A DNA stretch of 64,000 nucleotides from Burkholderia anthina (GTDB lineage: Bacteria > Pseudomonadota > Gammaproteobacteria > Burkholderiales > Burkholderiaceae): positions 62,001-126,000 of the forward strand of contig NZ_CABVLY010000005.1 of NCBI RefSeq assembly GCF_902498995.1, in the 5' to 3' direction. The notes under the pieces are model-generated. The model saw only the letters and a program-made list of their open reading frames with translations, was not told the origin of the DNA and did no database searches. Positions 8,926 through 16,502 of this stretch are shown here, piece after piece; the first letter of the stretch is position 1; every line of letters starts with the position of its first letter. The position numbers and the translations under genes are program-made.

Positions 8926-9077
8926 CGGGTCACCCCACACTGTCTGGTTGAGCATGCGCCGCGCCGTGCGCGCACTTGACGGAGCGCTTTCGACGCCGCA
9001 GCATCGTGAGCGACCGGATGCGCCCGACGACGCGCCGTCGCGGCGGTCCGCCCGCAATCGATGCACGAGGCACCGGC

Positions 9078-9902
9078 ATGTACGTAGATCCACGCGTGGC
9101 GCACGGCCGCGCCCGTTTCGACCTGAGCCGCTCGCCGCGCCTGCTCGCCGACGCGCGCCGCTGGGAGATCAGCGACGTCGTCACGCGCGGCATCGACGAT
9201 TTCGCCGGCGTGCGCAACCGCCGCAACCTGCTGCGGCTGTTCGAGCGCCAGATCGCGCCGAAGCTCGCGCGCCTCGGGCTCGATCCATACGTCGGCACGC
9301 TCGGCCAGGCCGAAGGATTGTTCGTCAACTTCGCGACGATGAGCGCCGAGCACGGCCTGCGCGAATTCCAGCTGCAGCTGACGGTGCCCGATCTCGTGCT
9401 GCGCAGCTTCGCGTCGAACGTGATCCGGCCGCACGCGGTCGCGCGCTGCATGCAGCGCAACGGCGTGATGTCGCTGACGGAAATCGAGCACGAAACGAAT
9501 GTCGCGTTCGTCGTGGCGCGCGTGATGCGCTCGCTCGCGCTGGCCGAGCACTGGCAGCAGATCGGCGTGCCGACGCCGCACGGGCTGTTCGTCGGCACGC
9601 TGACCGACGCACGCGACGTCGCGATGAATACCTACTTCCGGCCCGGCGACAACGACCGGCCGTCGCGCTGGAGCGGCTTCGCGGAATGCTTCTCCGCGAT
9701 GCCCGACTGGCGCCCGGAACAGGTCAGGCACGGCGGCGATCTGCTGCAATGGATGGTCAACCATATCGTGGCCCTGCAAGAATCCGCACCGTTCTTCGAA
9801 CGCTTTCCCTTTCTGCGCGAACCGCTGCGCGACAGCGGCGATCCGCTCGACGCCGCATGGCGCAGCGCGCGCGCCGGCATGCGGGACGAATCGTCGCCCT
9901 GA
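9078..9902 (+). CDS. Hypothetical protein, divergent from the phdA-like gene
   Basis: The 274-residue product has no signal peptide, no membrane segment and no family I recognise. It is mostly alpha-helical and charged. The start MYVDPRVAHG is chosen because GAGG lies seven bases upstream. The open frame extends to 8976 but that part is arginine-rich and lacks a ribosome site. It is transcribed divergently from the transposase/Phd fusion across about 150 bases, so the two could share regulation. It might form a functional pair with the Phd domain protein, but no toxin signature is visible. Confidence 0.55.
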   Translation: MYVDPRVAHGRARFDLSRSPRLLADARRWEISDVVTRGIDDFAGVRNRRNLLRLFERQIAPKLARLGLDPYVGTLGQAEGLFVNFATMSAEHGLREFQLQLTVPDLVLRSFASNVIRPHAVARCMQRNGVMSLTEIEHETNVAFVVARVMRSLALAEHWQQIGVPTPHGLFVGTLTDARDVAMNTYFRPGDNDRPSRWSGFAECFSAMPDWRPEQVRHGGDLLQWMVNHIVALQESAPFFERFPFLREPLRDSGDPLDAAWRSARAGMRDESSP

Positions 9903-10131
9903 CAAACGGGGCGCGTTCGATACACGTGCGGCACACCCTGCCCCGCGGCAATCCGGAAGGCGGTTGCTCCCGCCCCCCGGTTCCGCCCCACGGCCCCCTC
10001 GCTCTCTCATATACAAGGTCGAAGCAGGCCCGGTTAACCCGCAGACTTTCTTGCGACGCTCACCGCACCCGAGCATGTAAACGATTCCGGCGCGCCCCGG
10101 TTCCAGGCGCTCCGGCCCGCGGCGCGACGCA

Positions 10132-10383
10132 TCAATGCGTGCGCGGCGGCTCGCCCGGCTCCTGGCGCCCGACCGTCTCCAGCACCGCCCACATCCAGAT
10201 CAGTTCGCGGACGGTGCGCGCATGCTCGTCGCTTTGCGCGCGCCAGCGCCGGAACGCGTCGAATTCGCGCGCCGTCGTATCGCCCGTGCGCAGCCACAGC
10301 AGCCAGCGCACCGCGCCCTCGCGGATCGTGTCGGCGCGCGCGTTCGCGTCGCCGGAATCCGCATTCCGTTGCGATTCGTTCAT
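10132..10383 (-). CDS. Orphan FecR N-terminal (DUF4880) domain protein
   Basis: The 83-residue product consists almost only of the DUF4880 domain that begins FecR-type anti-sigma factors (AVRWLLWLRTGDTTAREFDAFRRWRAQSDEH). The membrane helix and periplasmic FecR domain are absent. In FecR proteins this N-terminal part binds the sigma factor in the cytoplasm. It lies 254 bases downstream of the full-length FecR gene on the same strand and matches that protein's N-terminus in pattern (compare WLLRLRSGDASQAEADAFERW). It could be a decayed duplicate or a free sigma-binding regulator. The start MNESQRN is preferred over longer GC-rich extensions; no strong ribosome site is seen. Confidence 0.5.
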   Translation of the reverse strand: MNESQRNADSGDANARADTIREGAVRWLLWLRTGDTTAREFDAFRRWRAQSDEHARTVRELIWMWAVLETVGRQEPGEPPRTH

Positions 10384-10637
10384 GATCACGCCACCGCCCG
10401 AAGCTCCCTCGACACCCATCCCCCGCACCGCGCGTCGCCGCGCGGCCGGGGCGCTTGCCACCCACGCCTCGGGCCCGACGACGCTCCACCCGGCGGTCGC
10501 GAACGACTGCCCGGCGTTTGCCGGCCCTCATTGATCAGGTCGTAACGAAGGGCCTTAACCCGCAGTGCACGGGCGGCCCGAGGCGACGCGAACGGGTCGC
10601 CTGCCGGAGGAGGATGAGGGAGAGCGGGGAAAGCCGG

Positions 10638-11633
10638 TCAGCTCAGCAATACGATATTGCCGGGCAGACGTGTGATGTGCGCGCCATACAGGCGGCCGAC
10701 CATGTCGATCACGTCGTCGAGCCGCGTGATCGGAAACTGTGCCTGCATCCGGTTCGTGCCGAGCGCGGCACGCCGCAGGATGACCCTGCCCGGGCGATAG
10801 CGGTTGATTTCGTCGATGACGTCCGACAGCGGCACGCCGTTGAACACCAGCATCCCGCGCCGCCATGCGCTGATCGCGCCCGGATCGACGCGCGACACGG
10901 GCTGCACGCCGCGATCGTCGTAGATCACCTGATCGTCGGCCTTCAGCGTGCGCGCGCCGCGCGGATGCGTGAGCGCGACCGTGCCCGACAGGCAGGTCAC
11001 GCACACCTGCGACCCGGTACGCCGCACGTTGAAGCGCGCGACCGTCGCCTGCATGCGGCCGTCGCCCGCAACCACGGTCACGGGCTGGATCGGCGTCGCG
11101 CGGCCGGCGGGCGGCGTGGCCGCATCGATCTCCGCCTCGCCGGCGACGACTTCGACACCGTGCGCGGCATCGCTCGCCGGCAACATGTCGACGCGTGTCT
11201 GTGTGTTCATCGCCACCGTCACGCGCGACGACAGCGCGACGCTGCGCTGCTCGCCGGTGCCCGTGCGGTAATCGGCGGCCAGATCGCCGAGCGACGGCCA
11301 CAACTGCAGCGGCGGCCGCACCGCGAGCCACGACGCACCCGCCGCCACCGCAAAGCCGATGAACGCGCGCCGGCCCGTGCGCATCGAGCGCTCGCGCCTC
11401 GCAACGTCCGCCCAGGCCGCGGCCGTGCGTTCTTCATGCGCGAGTTCGGCCGCCGCCGCGCGCAGCGAGCCCCAGGTGTCGCGCAGCAGCGCGGCCGCCT
11501 GCGGACGATCGGCGCACCAGCGCTCGAACGCGTCGGCCTCCGCCTGGCTCGCGTCGCCCGAGCGCAGACGCAGCAGCCACGCGCTCGCTTCGTCGAGTGC
11601 GTCGTGGGCGGGTTCGGCCTGGGCTTTCGTCAT
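10638..11633 (-). CDS. FecR-family anti-sigma factor (VreR-like)
   Basis: The 331-residue inner-membrane regulator holds an ECF sigma factor in check and relays a periplasmic signal. It has DUF4880 at about 10-60 (ASAWLLRLRSGDASQAEADAFERWC), one membrane helix near 90-108 (RRAFIGFAVAAGASWLAV), the FecR domain and a C-terminal STN-like segment. An alternative TTG start at 11648 would overlap the sigma-factor stop; the ATG at 11633 is the conservative choice. Either way it is co-transcribed with the sigma gene. The order STN/TonB protein, sigma, anti-sigma is that of P. aeruginosa vreA-vreI-vreR, whereas most Fec-type systems keep sigma and anti-sigma beside a full TonB receptor. Confidence 0.85.
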   Translation of the reverse strand: MTKAQAEPAHDALDEASAWLLRLRSGDASQAEADAFERWCADRPQAAALLRDTWGSLRAAAAELAHEERTAAAWADVARRERSMRTGRRAFIGFAVAAGASWLAVRPPLQLWPSLGDLAADYRTGTGEQRSVALSSRVTVAMNTQTRVDMLPASDAAHGVEVVAGEAEIDAATPPAGRATPIQPVTVVAGDGRMQATVARFNVRRTGSQVCVTCLSGTVALTHPRGARTLKADDQVIYDDRGVQPVSRVDPGAISAWRRGMLVFNGVPLSDVIDEINRYRPGRVILRRAALGTNRMQAQFPITRLDDVIDMVGRLYGAHITRLPGNIVLLS

Positions 11634-11644
11634 CGTCCGAGTAC

Positions 11645-12193
11645 TCAAAATTTACGCGGCCCGCCTCGCGAGCCCGCGTACGCATCGCCGTCTTCCTGCA
11701 TGCGCTGCAGGCAGTACTTCATCGCCGCGCTCAGTTCGCTTTCGACGAGCCGCAGCGAAATGCCGAACTGCTCGGCGATCTCGCGGTTCAGCAGACCGTC
11801 CACGCGGGCGGCCAGCAGGATCGCGCGGCGCCGCGACGGCAGGCCGCGCAGCACGTCCTTCAGCGTATCGACCTTGCGGCGCGCCGCGACGATACGCTCG
11901 GGGTCGGCCAGTTCATCGGGCGTATCGAGCAGCGTCTCGACATCGTCGTCGTGCAGATGGCGGCGCTCCCGGCGATGCTGGTCGATCGCGACATTGTTCG
12001 CCATCCCGAGTATATAGGCGTCGGCGTTCGTCACCTGCGTGGATACGTTCGCGTTCTCGAGGCGCAGCCAGGTCTCGTGCAGCGCGTCGGCCGCGCCGTC
12101 CTTCGAGCCCGTCACGCGTTCGAGACGCCTGACCAGATACGCGTAGCGCGTCGCCAGCAGCTTCCTGAGCCCGATGCGAGTGGTGTCGGACAC
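11645..12193 (-). CDS. ECF RNA polymerase sigma factor (VreI/FecI-like)
   Basis: The 182-residue sigma-70 family protein has region 2 (about 15-80, with ALHETWLRLENAN and YILGMANNVAIDQHRRERRH) and region 4 (about 115-165, LRGLPSRRRAILLAARVDGLLNREIAEQFGISLRLVESEL). Together they direct RNA polymerase to special promoters. It begins three bases after the stop of the STN/TonB gene and overlaps or abuts the FecR gene, so the three form one operon. By analogy with VreI it would switch on the secretion and exoprotein genes of this island. Its target sequence is not known from the window, but the GKTCCGTAMC block shared by four promoters is a candidate. Confidence 0.9.
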   Translation of the reverse strand: MSDTTRIGLRKLLATRYAYLVRRLERVTGSKDGAADALHETWLRLENANVSTQVTNADAYILGMANNVAIDQHRRERRHLHDDDVETLLDTPDELADPERIVAARRKVDTLKDVLRGLPSRRRAILLAARVDGLLNREIAEQFGISLRLVESELSAAMKYCLQRMQEDGDAYAGSRGGPRKF

Positions 12194-12196
12194 GGT

Positions 12197-12937
12197 CTAG
12201 CCTCGCGACGCTGTCGGCGGGCAGCGAAAATGCACGCCGTTGCCGGCCGGCCGCAACAGGATCGTGACCGGCTGCGGCAGGTCCGCCGGCGGCGCATCGT
12301 CCAGCTTCAGCGCGCGCAGCGCGTGCATCACCGCCGCGTCGCGGGCGGCCGAACCGCTCGATGCCACCATGTTGACCGCCACCACCGCCCCCCTGTTGTC
12401 GATGCGCACCTGCGCGACGAGTCGATAGCTGCCCGGCACCGCCGCCGGCTGCGCGCACAGCGCCTCGATCAGATGCGCCTGCAGCAAGCCCGCGAACGCG
12501 CGCCGCTCGCCGGAATCGCCGATCCCGTCGATCGGCAGCGCGGCGTCCGCCGGCGTGTCGGCCGGATCGGGAACCGTCTCGGCCTCCGGCTGCGCGACGA
12601 TGATCGCTTCGTCCGGCCCCGAGAATTCCGCACGCAACCCCGTTCCGGCCAGCATCCGCCCGAGCGCGTCGCGCGGGACGTAATCGCCCTGTACCGGCGC
12701 ACTCGTGCGCCCGTCGAGCAACGGCGCCGGCGCCAGCACGATCAGCTCGGTCAGCCGCGCAAAATCCTGCAACGCCCTCGCGAGCGGCTGCGCGGGCAGA
12801 TCGAAATGCGCGATGCTGCCCGGCGGGCGGCCTGTGGAACCGGTCTCCTGCGCCTGCAGGCCGCGCATGCACGGCACGACGAACACGAGCCACGCGACGA
12901 GCGCCAGGACACCGCTCGGCGCCCGTGAACGAGTCAT
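12197..12937 (-). CDS. STN-domain / TonB C-terminal-domain periplasmic protein (VreA-like)
   Basis: The 246-residue exported protein has a signal sequence (about 1-30), an STN signalling domain (about 45-105, HFDLPAQPLARALQDFARLT) and a TonB C-terminal-like domain (about 155-240, YRLVAQVRIDNRGAVVAVNMVASSG). There is no beta-barrel, so it is not a siderophore receptor. This is the odd architecture of P. aeruginosa VreA, which senses through the STN domain only. It heads the sigma/anti-sigma operon. The ATG follows AGGGA. A longer open frame to 13009 exists but the signal peptide starts here. A good Pho-box-like promoter lies 84-117 bases upstream. Confidence 0.82.
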   Translation of the reverse strand: MTRSRAPSGVLALVAWLVFVVPCMRGLQAQETGSTGRPPGSIAHFDLPAQPLARALQDFARLTELIVLAPAPLLDGRTSAPVQGDYVPRDALGRMLAGTGLRAEFSGPDEAIIVAQPEAETVPDPADTPADAALPIDGIGDSGERRAFAGLLQAHLIEALCAQPAAVPGSYRLVAQVRIDNRGAVVAVNMVASSGSAARDAAVMHALRALKLDDAPPADLPQPVTILLRPAGNGVHFRCPPTASRG

Positions 12938-13020
12938 GAATCCCTGGTCGGAAGTGGAGTTGCACGCTGCATGCCGGAACGCGCTCCCCCGTGAGCGGTT
13001 CCGTCGCAAGCGAACGTCAA

Positions 13021-13054
13021 ATTGTGAACGGGCACTGTGACAGTCAGGTGAAGC
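13021..13054 (-). promoter_or_regulatory. Pho-box-like promoter of the vreA-like operon
   Basis: On the minus strand GCTTCAC-CTGA-CTGTCAC (13037-13054) is an 11-bp-pitch direct repeat whose second unit matches the CTGTCAY consensus perfectly. Ten bases downstream is CACAAT (13021-13026), a fair -10. PhoB control of vreA is known in P. aeruginosa. Here it is inferred from sequence only. Confidence 0.5.
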
Positions 13055-13103
13055 GTGCAGTGGATCGAATCAATGCGGTGTGCCGCGTTCGTGCGCCGCA
13101 CGC

Positions 13104-13610
13104 TCACGGCCGGCGCACGACGAAGTTGCCGATCCCCGTGCCGACGACCGCCATCCGCACGTCGCCCGACCACAGCGTGATCGTCACCGGCACGTCGATG
13201 CTTTCGTTGCCGAGCACGATGCGCGACGGCGCGTCGCCGCCGCCGGTGTAGCGCACCGACACGGCCGTCACCTCGGCGCCCCAGCGGCGCGCACGATACA
13301 TATCGTCGGCCATCGGCGCCCACCCGCCGTTCTCCGTGCGCTGCACGAACCGGTAACCGCCGCCGACCGGCTGCCATGCGATCGGCATCGAGCGCACCTG
13401 CGCTTCGTCGCCGGCCGATTCGAGCAGGTTCGCCAGGCGCTGCGCCTCCTCGGCCAGATCCGTGCGGCGATTGCGCGACGGCGCGAGCGTCACGACCGCG
13501 ACCAGCAGCCCCGCGATCACGAGCACGACGAGCATCTCGAGCAGCGTGAAGCCTGCCGCCGCGCGACGCGCCGTGCGCGGGTGGCGGATGTTTCCGTTCG
13601 GGTACGTCAT
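13104..13610 (-). CDS. gspH: Type II secretion minor pseudopilin GspH
   Basis: The 168-residue minor pseudopilin has the class III leader ending AAAG20-FTLLEMLVVLVIAGLLVAVV, with Glu at +5, and a C-terminal beta-rich domain (GNESIDVPVTITLWSGDVRMAVVGTG) typical of GspH/FimT. The start is four bases after the gspG stop, so gspG and gspH are one transcription unit. An in-frame ATG at 13640 inside gspG is possible but gives an unusually long leader. GspH helps initiate or extend the pseudopilus in the inner membrane and periplasm. Confidence 0.87.
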   Translation of the reverse strand: MTYPNGNIRHPRTARRAAAGFTLLEMLVVLVIAGLLVAVVTLAPSRNRRTDLAEEAQRLANLLESAGDEAQVRSMPIAWQPVGGGYRFVQRTENGGWAPMADDMYRARRWGAEVTAVSVRYTGGGDAPSRIVLGNESIDVPVTITLWSGDVRMAVVGTGIGNFVVRRP

Positions 13611-13614
13611 GCCG

Positions 13615-14103
13615 TCACTGCCACGAGCCGATGTCCGCATCGTTCCCCTCGCCGCCCGGCTTGCCGTCCGCGCCGTAGCTGAACACGTCGATCGCGCCGT
13701 GCGCGCCGGGGTTCAAGTATTGATAGGGATTGCCCCATGGATCCTTCGGCAACCGCTCGAGATAGCCGCCGTCCTTCCAGTTGTTCGGCACCGGATCGGT
13801 GGCCGGCTTCTCGACCAGCGCGGTCAGCCCCTGTTCCTGAGACGGATAGCGGCCGTTATCCAGGCGATACAGGTTCAGCGACTGCATCATCGTGCCGATA
13901 TCCTGCTTCGCGGCGATGCGGCGCGCTTCGTCCGGGCGGCTCATGATCTTCGGCACGATCAGGGCCGCGAGAATCCCGAGGATCGCGACCACCACCATGA
14001 TTTCGATCAGCGTGAAGCCGCGTTGTGTGCGGCGATGCGCTCCCGTTCCGTCACGCGGATGACCGTCATACGACGTTCGGGTTTCGTTGGAGCCCGTCAT
14101 CAT
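13615..14103 (-). CDS. gspG: Type II secretion major pseudopilin GspG
   Basis: GspG is the main subunit of the pseudopilus that pushes substrates through the secretin. The 162-residue product has a prepilin peptidase site at QRG29[25 protein letters not shown] with Glu at +5. The GspG core is intact: [21 protein letters not shown], the glycine/asparagine-rich [13 protein letters not shown] loop and a calcium-site-like GNDADIGSW end. The first of two adjacent ATG codons follows AAGGGTG. It is the first gene of a gspGH pair and is divergent from gspC across 61 bases. Confidence 0.93.
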   Translation of the reverse strand: MMTGSNETRTSYDGHPRDGTGAHRRTQRGFTLIEIMVVVAILGILAALIVPKIMSRPDEARRIAAKQDIGTMMQSLNLYRLDNGRYPSQEQGLTALVEKPATDPVPNNWKDGGYLERLPKDPWGNPYQYLNPGAHGAIDVFSYGADGKPGGEGNDADIGSWQ

Positions 14104-14164
14104 GCATTCACCCTTGCATCAAAGAATGGAAAACCTCTTCTGCTCATCGCACCGGCCCGTCGCC

Positions 14165-14611
14165 ATGAAATCGTTCGACCTGCTTCGCATCGTTCCGTCC
14201 CGCGCCGATCTCGTGCCGCTCGTCGCGACGCTCGTTTCCGGCGCTGCGCTCGTCGCCGTCTCGCTGTGGGCCGTGCGCGTGCTGAGCGCGCCCGACGCGC
14301 CGGTGCAGACCAACATCGCACCGCGCGCACCGTTCGACGTCAGCGCCGGCGCGCAGCTGTTCGGCGCGAAACCCGACGACAGCCGCGACACGATCCAGCT
14401 GCTCGGTGTGCTCGCGCTCGATGCACGCCGCGCGGCAGCGATCGTCAGCATCGGCGGCGAGGCGTCGCGCGTCGTGTCGCTGGGCGCGGCGATCGGCGAG
14501 GCCGCGACACTCGCCGAAGTGCGCGCACGCTCGATCGTCGTCGACCGCCGCGGCCTGCAACGCGAGATCGCGCTGCCCGCCACGGATAAGGCCAACGCCT
14601 ACGTGCGCTGA
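14165..14611 (+). CDS. gspC: Type II secretion GspC-like protein lacking the C-terminal PDZ domain
   Basis: GspC links the inner-membrane platform to the secretin. The 148-residue product has a short cytoplasmic N-terminus, one membrane helix (about 19-41, LVATLVSGAALVAVSLWAVRVL) and a homology-region domain (LFGAKPDDSRDTIQLLGVLAL...VVSLGAAIGEAATLAEVRARSIVVDR), then stops. The PDZ or coiled-coil domain of longer GspC proteins is missing, as in short HxcP-type forms. Start choice is uncertain: in-frame ATGs at 14129 and further upstream add non-conserved residues. It lies between gspG (divergent) and gspF (convergent, 8-base gap). Confidence 0.75.
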   Translation: MKSFDLLRIVPSRADLVPLVATLVSGAALVAVSLWAVRVLSAPDAPVQTNIAPRAPFDVSAGAQLFGAKPDDSRDTIQLLGVLALDARRAAAIVSIGGEASRVVSLGAAIGEAATLAEVRARSIVVDRRGLQREIALPATDKANAYVR

Positions 14612-14619
14612 ACCGCGCA

Positions 14620-15837
14620 TCACTGCACCATGTTGTTCAGCTCGATGATCGGCATCATCACCGCCAGCACGATCACGAGCACCACGCCGCCCATCGCGAG
14701 GATCAGCAGCGGTTCGAGCAGGCTCGTCAGGAACATCGTGCGACGCTCCAGTTCGCGCGATTCGCCTTCGGATGCGCGGTCGAGCATCGTCGTCACGTCG
14801 CCGGTCGCCTCGCCCGAGCGAATCAGGTGCACCAGCACCGGCGGAAACGTCTTCGTATGGGCCAGCGCGCGTGACAACGCCGAGCCTTCGCGCACGCGCA
14901 CGATCGCATCGTCGACGTTGTCGCGCATCGCGCGGTTCGACAGCGTTTCGCCGGCCGCCTGCAACGCGCGCAGGATCGGCACGCCGGCCGCGGTGAGGAT
15001 GCCGAGCGTGCTCGCGAAGCGCACCGTGTTGTAGCCGCGCACGAGCTTGCCCGCGAGCGGCGCGGTGAGCAGCCACCTGTCGAACCTGAGCCGCGGCGCA
15101 TCGCGCGACAGCACCTTGCGGATCGCATAGACGAGCGCGGCCATCGCCGCGAGCGACGCCCACCACCAGTGCCGTACGAACTCCGACAGCGCGAGCATCA
15201 CGACCGTCAACGTCGGCAGTTGCTGCTTCGTGCTGGTGAACACGTTCGCCACTTGCGGCACCACGTAGCTCAACAGGAACGTGACGATGCCGAACGCGAT
15301 CAGCGTGACGATGCCCGGATAGGTGAACGCGAGCAGGATCTTCTGTTTCAGCGCGTTGCTTTGTTCGATGTAGTCGGCCAGGCGCGACAGCACGATGCCG
15401 AGCTTGCCCGTGTGTTCGCCGGCCGCGACGAGCGCGCGATAGATCTCCGGGAAATCGCGCGGATGCTGGCTCAGCGCGTTCGCGAACGAATGGCCGCCGA
15501 CCACTTCCGCGCGAATCGATGCCATCAGCTCGCGCAGGTAGTCGCGCTCGGCCTGCTCGCTCAGCACCGACAGCGATTCGTCGAGCGGCAGCCCCGCGAC
15601 CAGCAGGCTCGCGAGCTGGCGCGTGATGATCGCCTGCTCGCGCTGCGACAGCTTGCGGCCGAGCGACAGGCGCTGGTGACGCTCGCCGTGCAGACGCTGC
15701 GCGGCCAGCTCGACGACGAGCGGCGTCAGGCCCTGCGTGCGCAACTGGCTGCGCCCCGAACGCGCACTGTCTGCTTCGAGCACGCCCTTCAGCGTGCGGC
15801 CGGTGGGATCGATCGCTTCGTAGCGGAATGCCGACAT
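14620..15837 (-). CDS. gspF: Type II secretion inner-membrane platform protein GspF
   Basis: The 405-residue protein is a full-length GspF. It has two T2SSF repeats (about 75-195 and 280-400, with QLASLLVAGLPLDESL and FASTLGILTAAGVPILRALQAAGETL) and three membrane segments, the last at the C-terminus (LEPLLILAMGGVVLVIVLAVMMPII). GspF forms the platform that couples the GspE ATPase to pseudopilus assembly. The ATG follows AGGAG nine bases upstream. Neither gspE nor gspD is beside it or anywhere in this window. A Pho-box-like element is present about 75-110 bases upstream of the start. Confidence 0.94.
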   Translation of the reverse strand: MSAFRYEAIDPTGRTLKGVLEADSARSGRSQLRTQGLTPLVVELAAQRLHGERHQRLSLGRKLSQREQAIITRQLASLLVAGLPLDESLSVLSEQAERDYLRELMASIRAEVVGGHSFANALSQHPRDFPEIYRALVAAGEHTGKLGIVLSRLADYIEQSNALKQKILLAFTYPGIVTLIAFGIVTFLLSYVVPQVANVFTSTKQQLPTLTVVMLALSEFVRHWWWASLAAMAALVYAIRKVLSRDAPRLRFDRWLLTAPLAGKLVRGYNTVRFASTLGILTAAGVPILRALQAAGETLSNRAMRDNVDDAIVRVREGSALSRALAHTKTFPPVLVHLIRSGEATGDVTTMLDRASEGESRELERRTMFLTSLLEPLLILAMGGVVLVIVLAVMMPIIELNNMVQ

Positions 15838-15911
15838 GCCGGTGTTCTCCTGTCACGGGTGCGACTGCTTTCCATGACGTCGCGCAGCATGCCGGACGGA
15901 GTCGCCGGGGA

Positions 15912-15946
15912 AGACTACGGAGCGAACCGGCGCAAATTTGTGACGG
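15912..15946 (-). promoter_or_regulatory. Pho-box-like promoter of gspF
   Basis: On the minus strand CCGTCAC-AAAT-TTGCGCC (15929-15946) is followed 11 nt later by TAGTCT (15912-15917). The first half-site is 6 of 7 to CTGTCAY; the second is poor. It is listed because the spacing matches the other promoters of the island. Confidence 0.35.
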
Positions 15947-16147
15947 ATGTTGGGCTACCTTTTTGGCGGGTCTTATTACTGGGCCGTGGTTTCTTTATAT
16001 CTTAAAAACGATTTCATCTTTATCGACAGTTTTTAATCCCTCGCACATTAACAACAAGAGGCAACGCCGCCCTCATCCATTTAAACCATTTCCCGCTCGA
16101 TGGCGGAAATACATCGCATGAGGGAATATTCATCGGCGCCCGGAATG

Positions 16148-16193
16148 TTCCGTAACATCCGCCACGAAACCGTCTTGAAACTACGATATCGCC
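16148..16193 (+). promoter_or_regulatory. Shared promoter motif, distal copy upstream of the PstS-like gene
   Basis: GTTCCGTAACATCCGCCACG (16148-16167) matches the motif found before tpsA, the TPR operon and gspIJ. An overlapping 11-bp-pitch repeat CCGCCAC-GAAA-CCGTCTT (16160-16177) is followed after 10 nt by TATCGC (16188-16193). If used, the transcript would have a leader of about 300 nt. Confidence 0.45.
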
Positions 16194-16371
16194 GCTCGGG
16201 CTCGCTGGCGGCGTTGATGGCCCGCACCAAGTCTCGTGCACGCTTCAGCTCTCGGCCCGTCGGCGCTTCCCTCACCCGAATCACAATATCCGAACTTCCT
16301 GCCTGCGCGGAATAACACGCCAATCCACGCTTTATCAATCCGGATAACGCAATGGCTTATTCAATAAAAAT

Positions 16372-16401
16372 GTTCCGTACCATTCGTTATGAAAAATTCA
16401 C
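16372..16401 (+). promoter_or_regulatory. Shared promoter motif, proximal copy upstream of the PstS-like gene
   Basis: GTTCCGTACCATTCGTTATG (16372-16391) lies 111 bases before the start codon, matching the 75-118 bases seen at the other genes. It overlaps a weaker direct repeat TCGTTAT-GAAA-AATTCAC (16384-16401). No clear -10 is seen at the expected spacing. Confidence 0.45.
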
Positions 16402-16502
16402 ACGCATCATTCGGATTTCCCCCTACATTTATCCGGCGGTCCATAAGTATTCCAACCGCAGTAGCAGGGGTTCCCGTTTATCTTCGTCCAAGGAAATTTC
16501 TC

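Larger units (their letters stand above)
15838..16502. other. Intergenic region with divergent regulated promoters (gspF / PstS-like gene)
   Basis: This 665-base region is markedly AT-richer than its surroundings. It holds the gspF promoter elements and two copies of the island's shared promoter motif facing the PstS-like gene. Short open frames within it lack convincing starts, and I see no gene. Confidence 0.5.

Noticed and set aside
5956..8979. Rightward open frame of about 1007 codons across gspK and the phdA-like gene
   Set aside because: It is low-complexity and arginine-rich, and overlaps two well-supported genes in other frames.
12197..12937. TonB-dependent siderophore receptor signalling system
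   Set aside because: The STN protein has no beta-barrel or plug and ends in a TonB-like domain. No receptor gene is adjacent, so an iron-uptake role is not supported.
16081..16338. Possible 85-codon leftward gene upstream of the PstS-like gene
   Set aside because: It starts only at a TTG without ribosome site and covers the distal promoter motif; no family is recognised.
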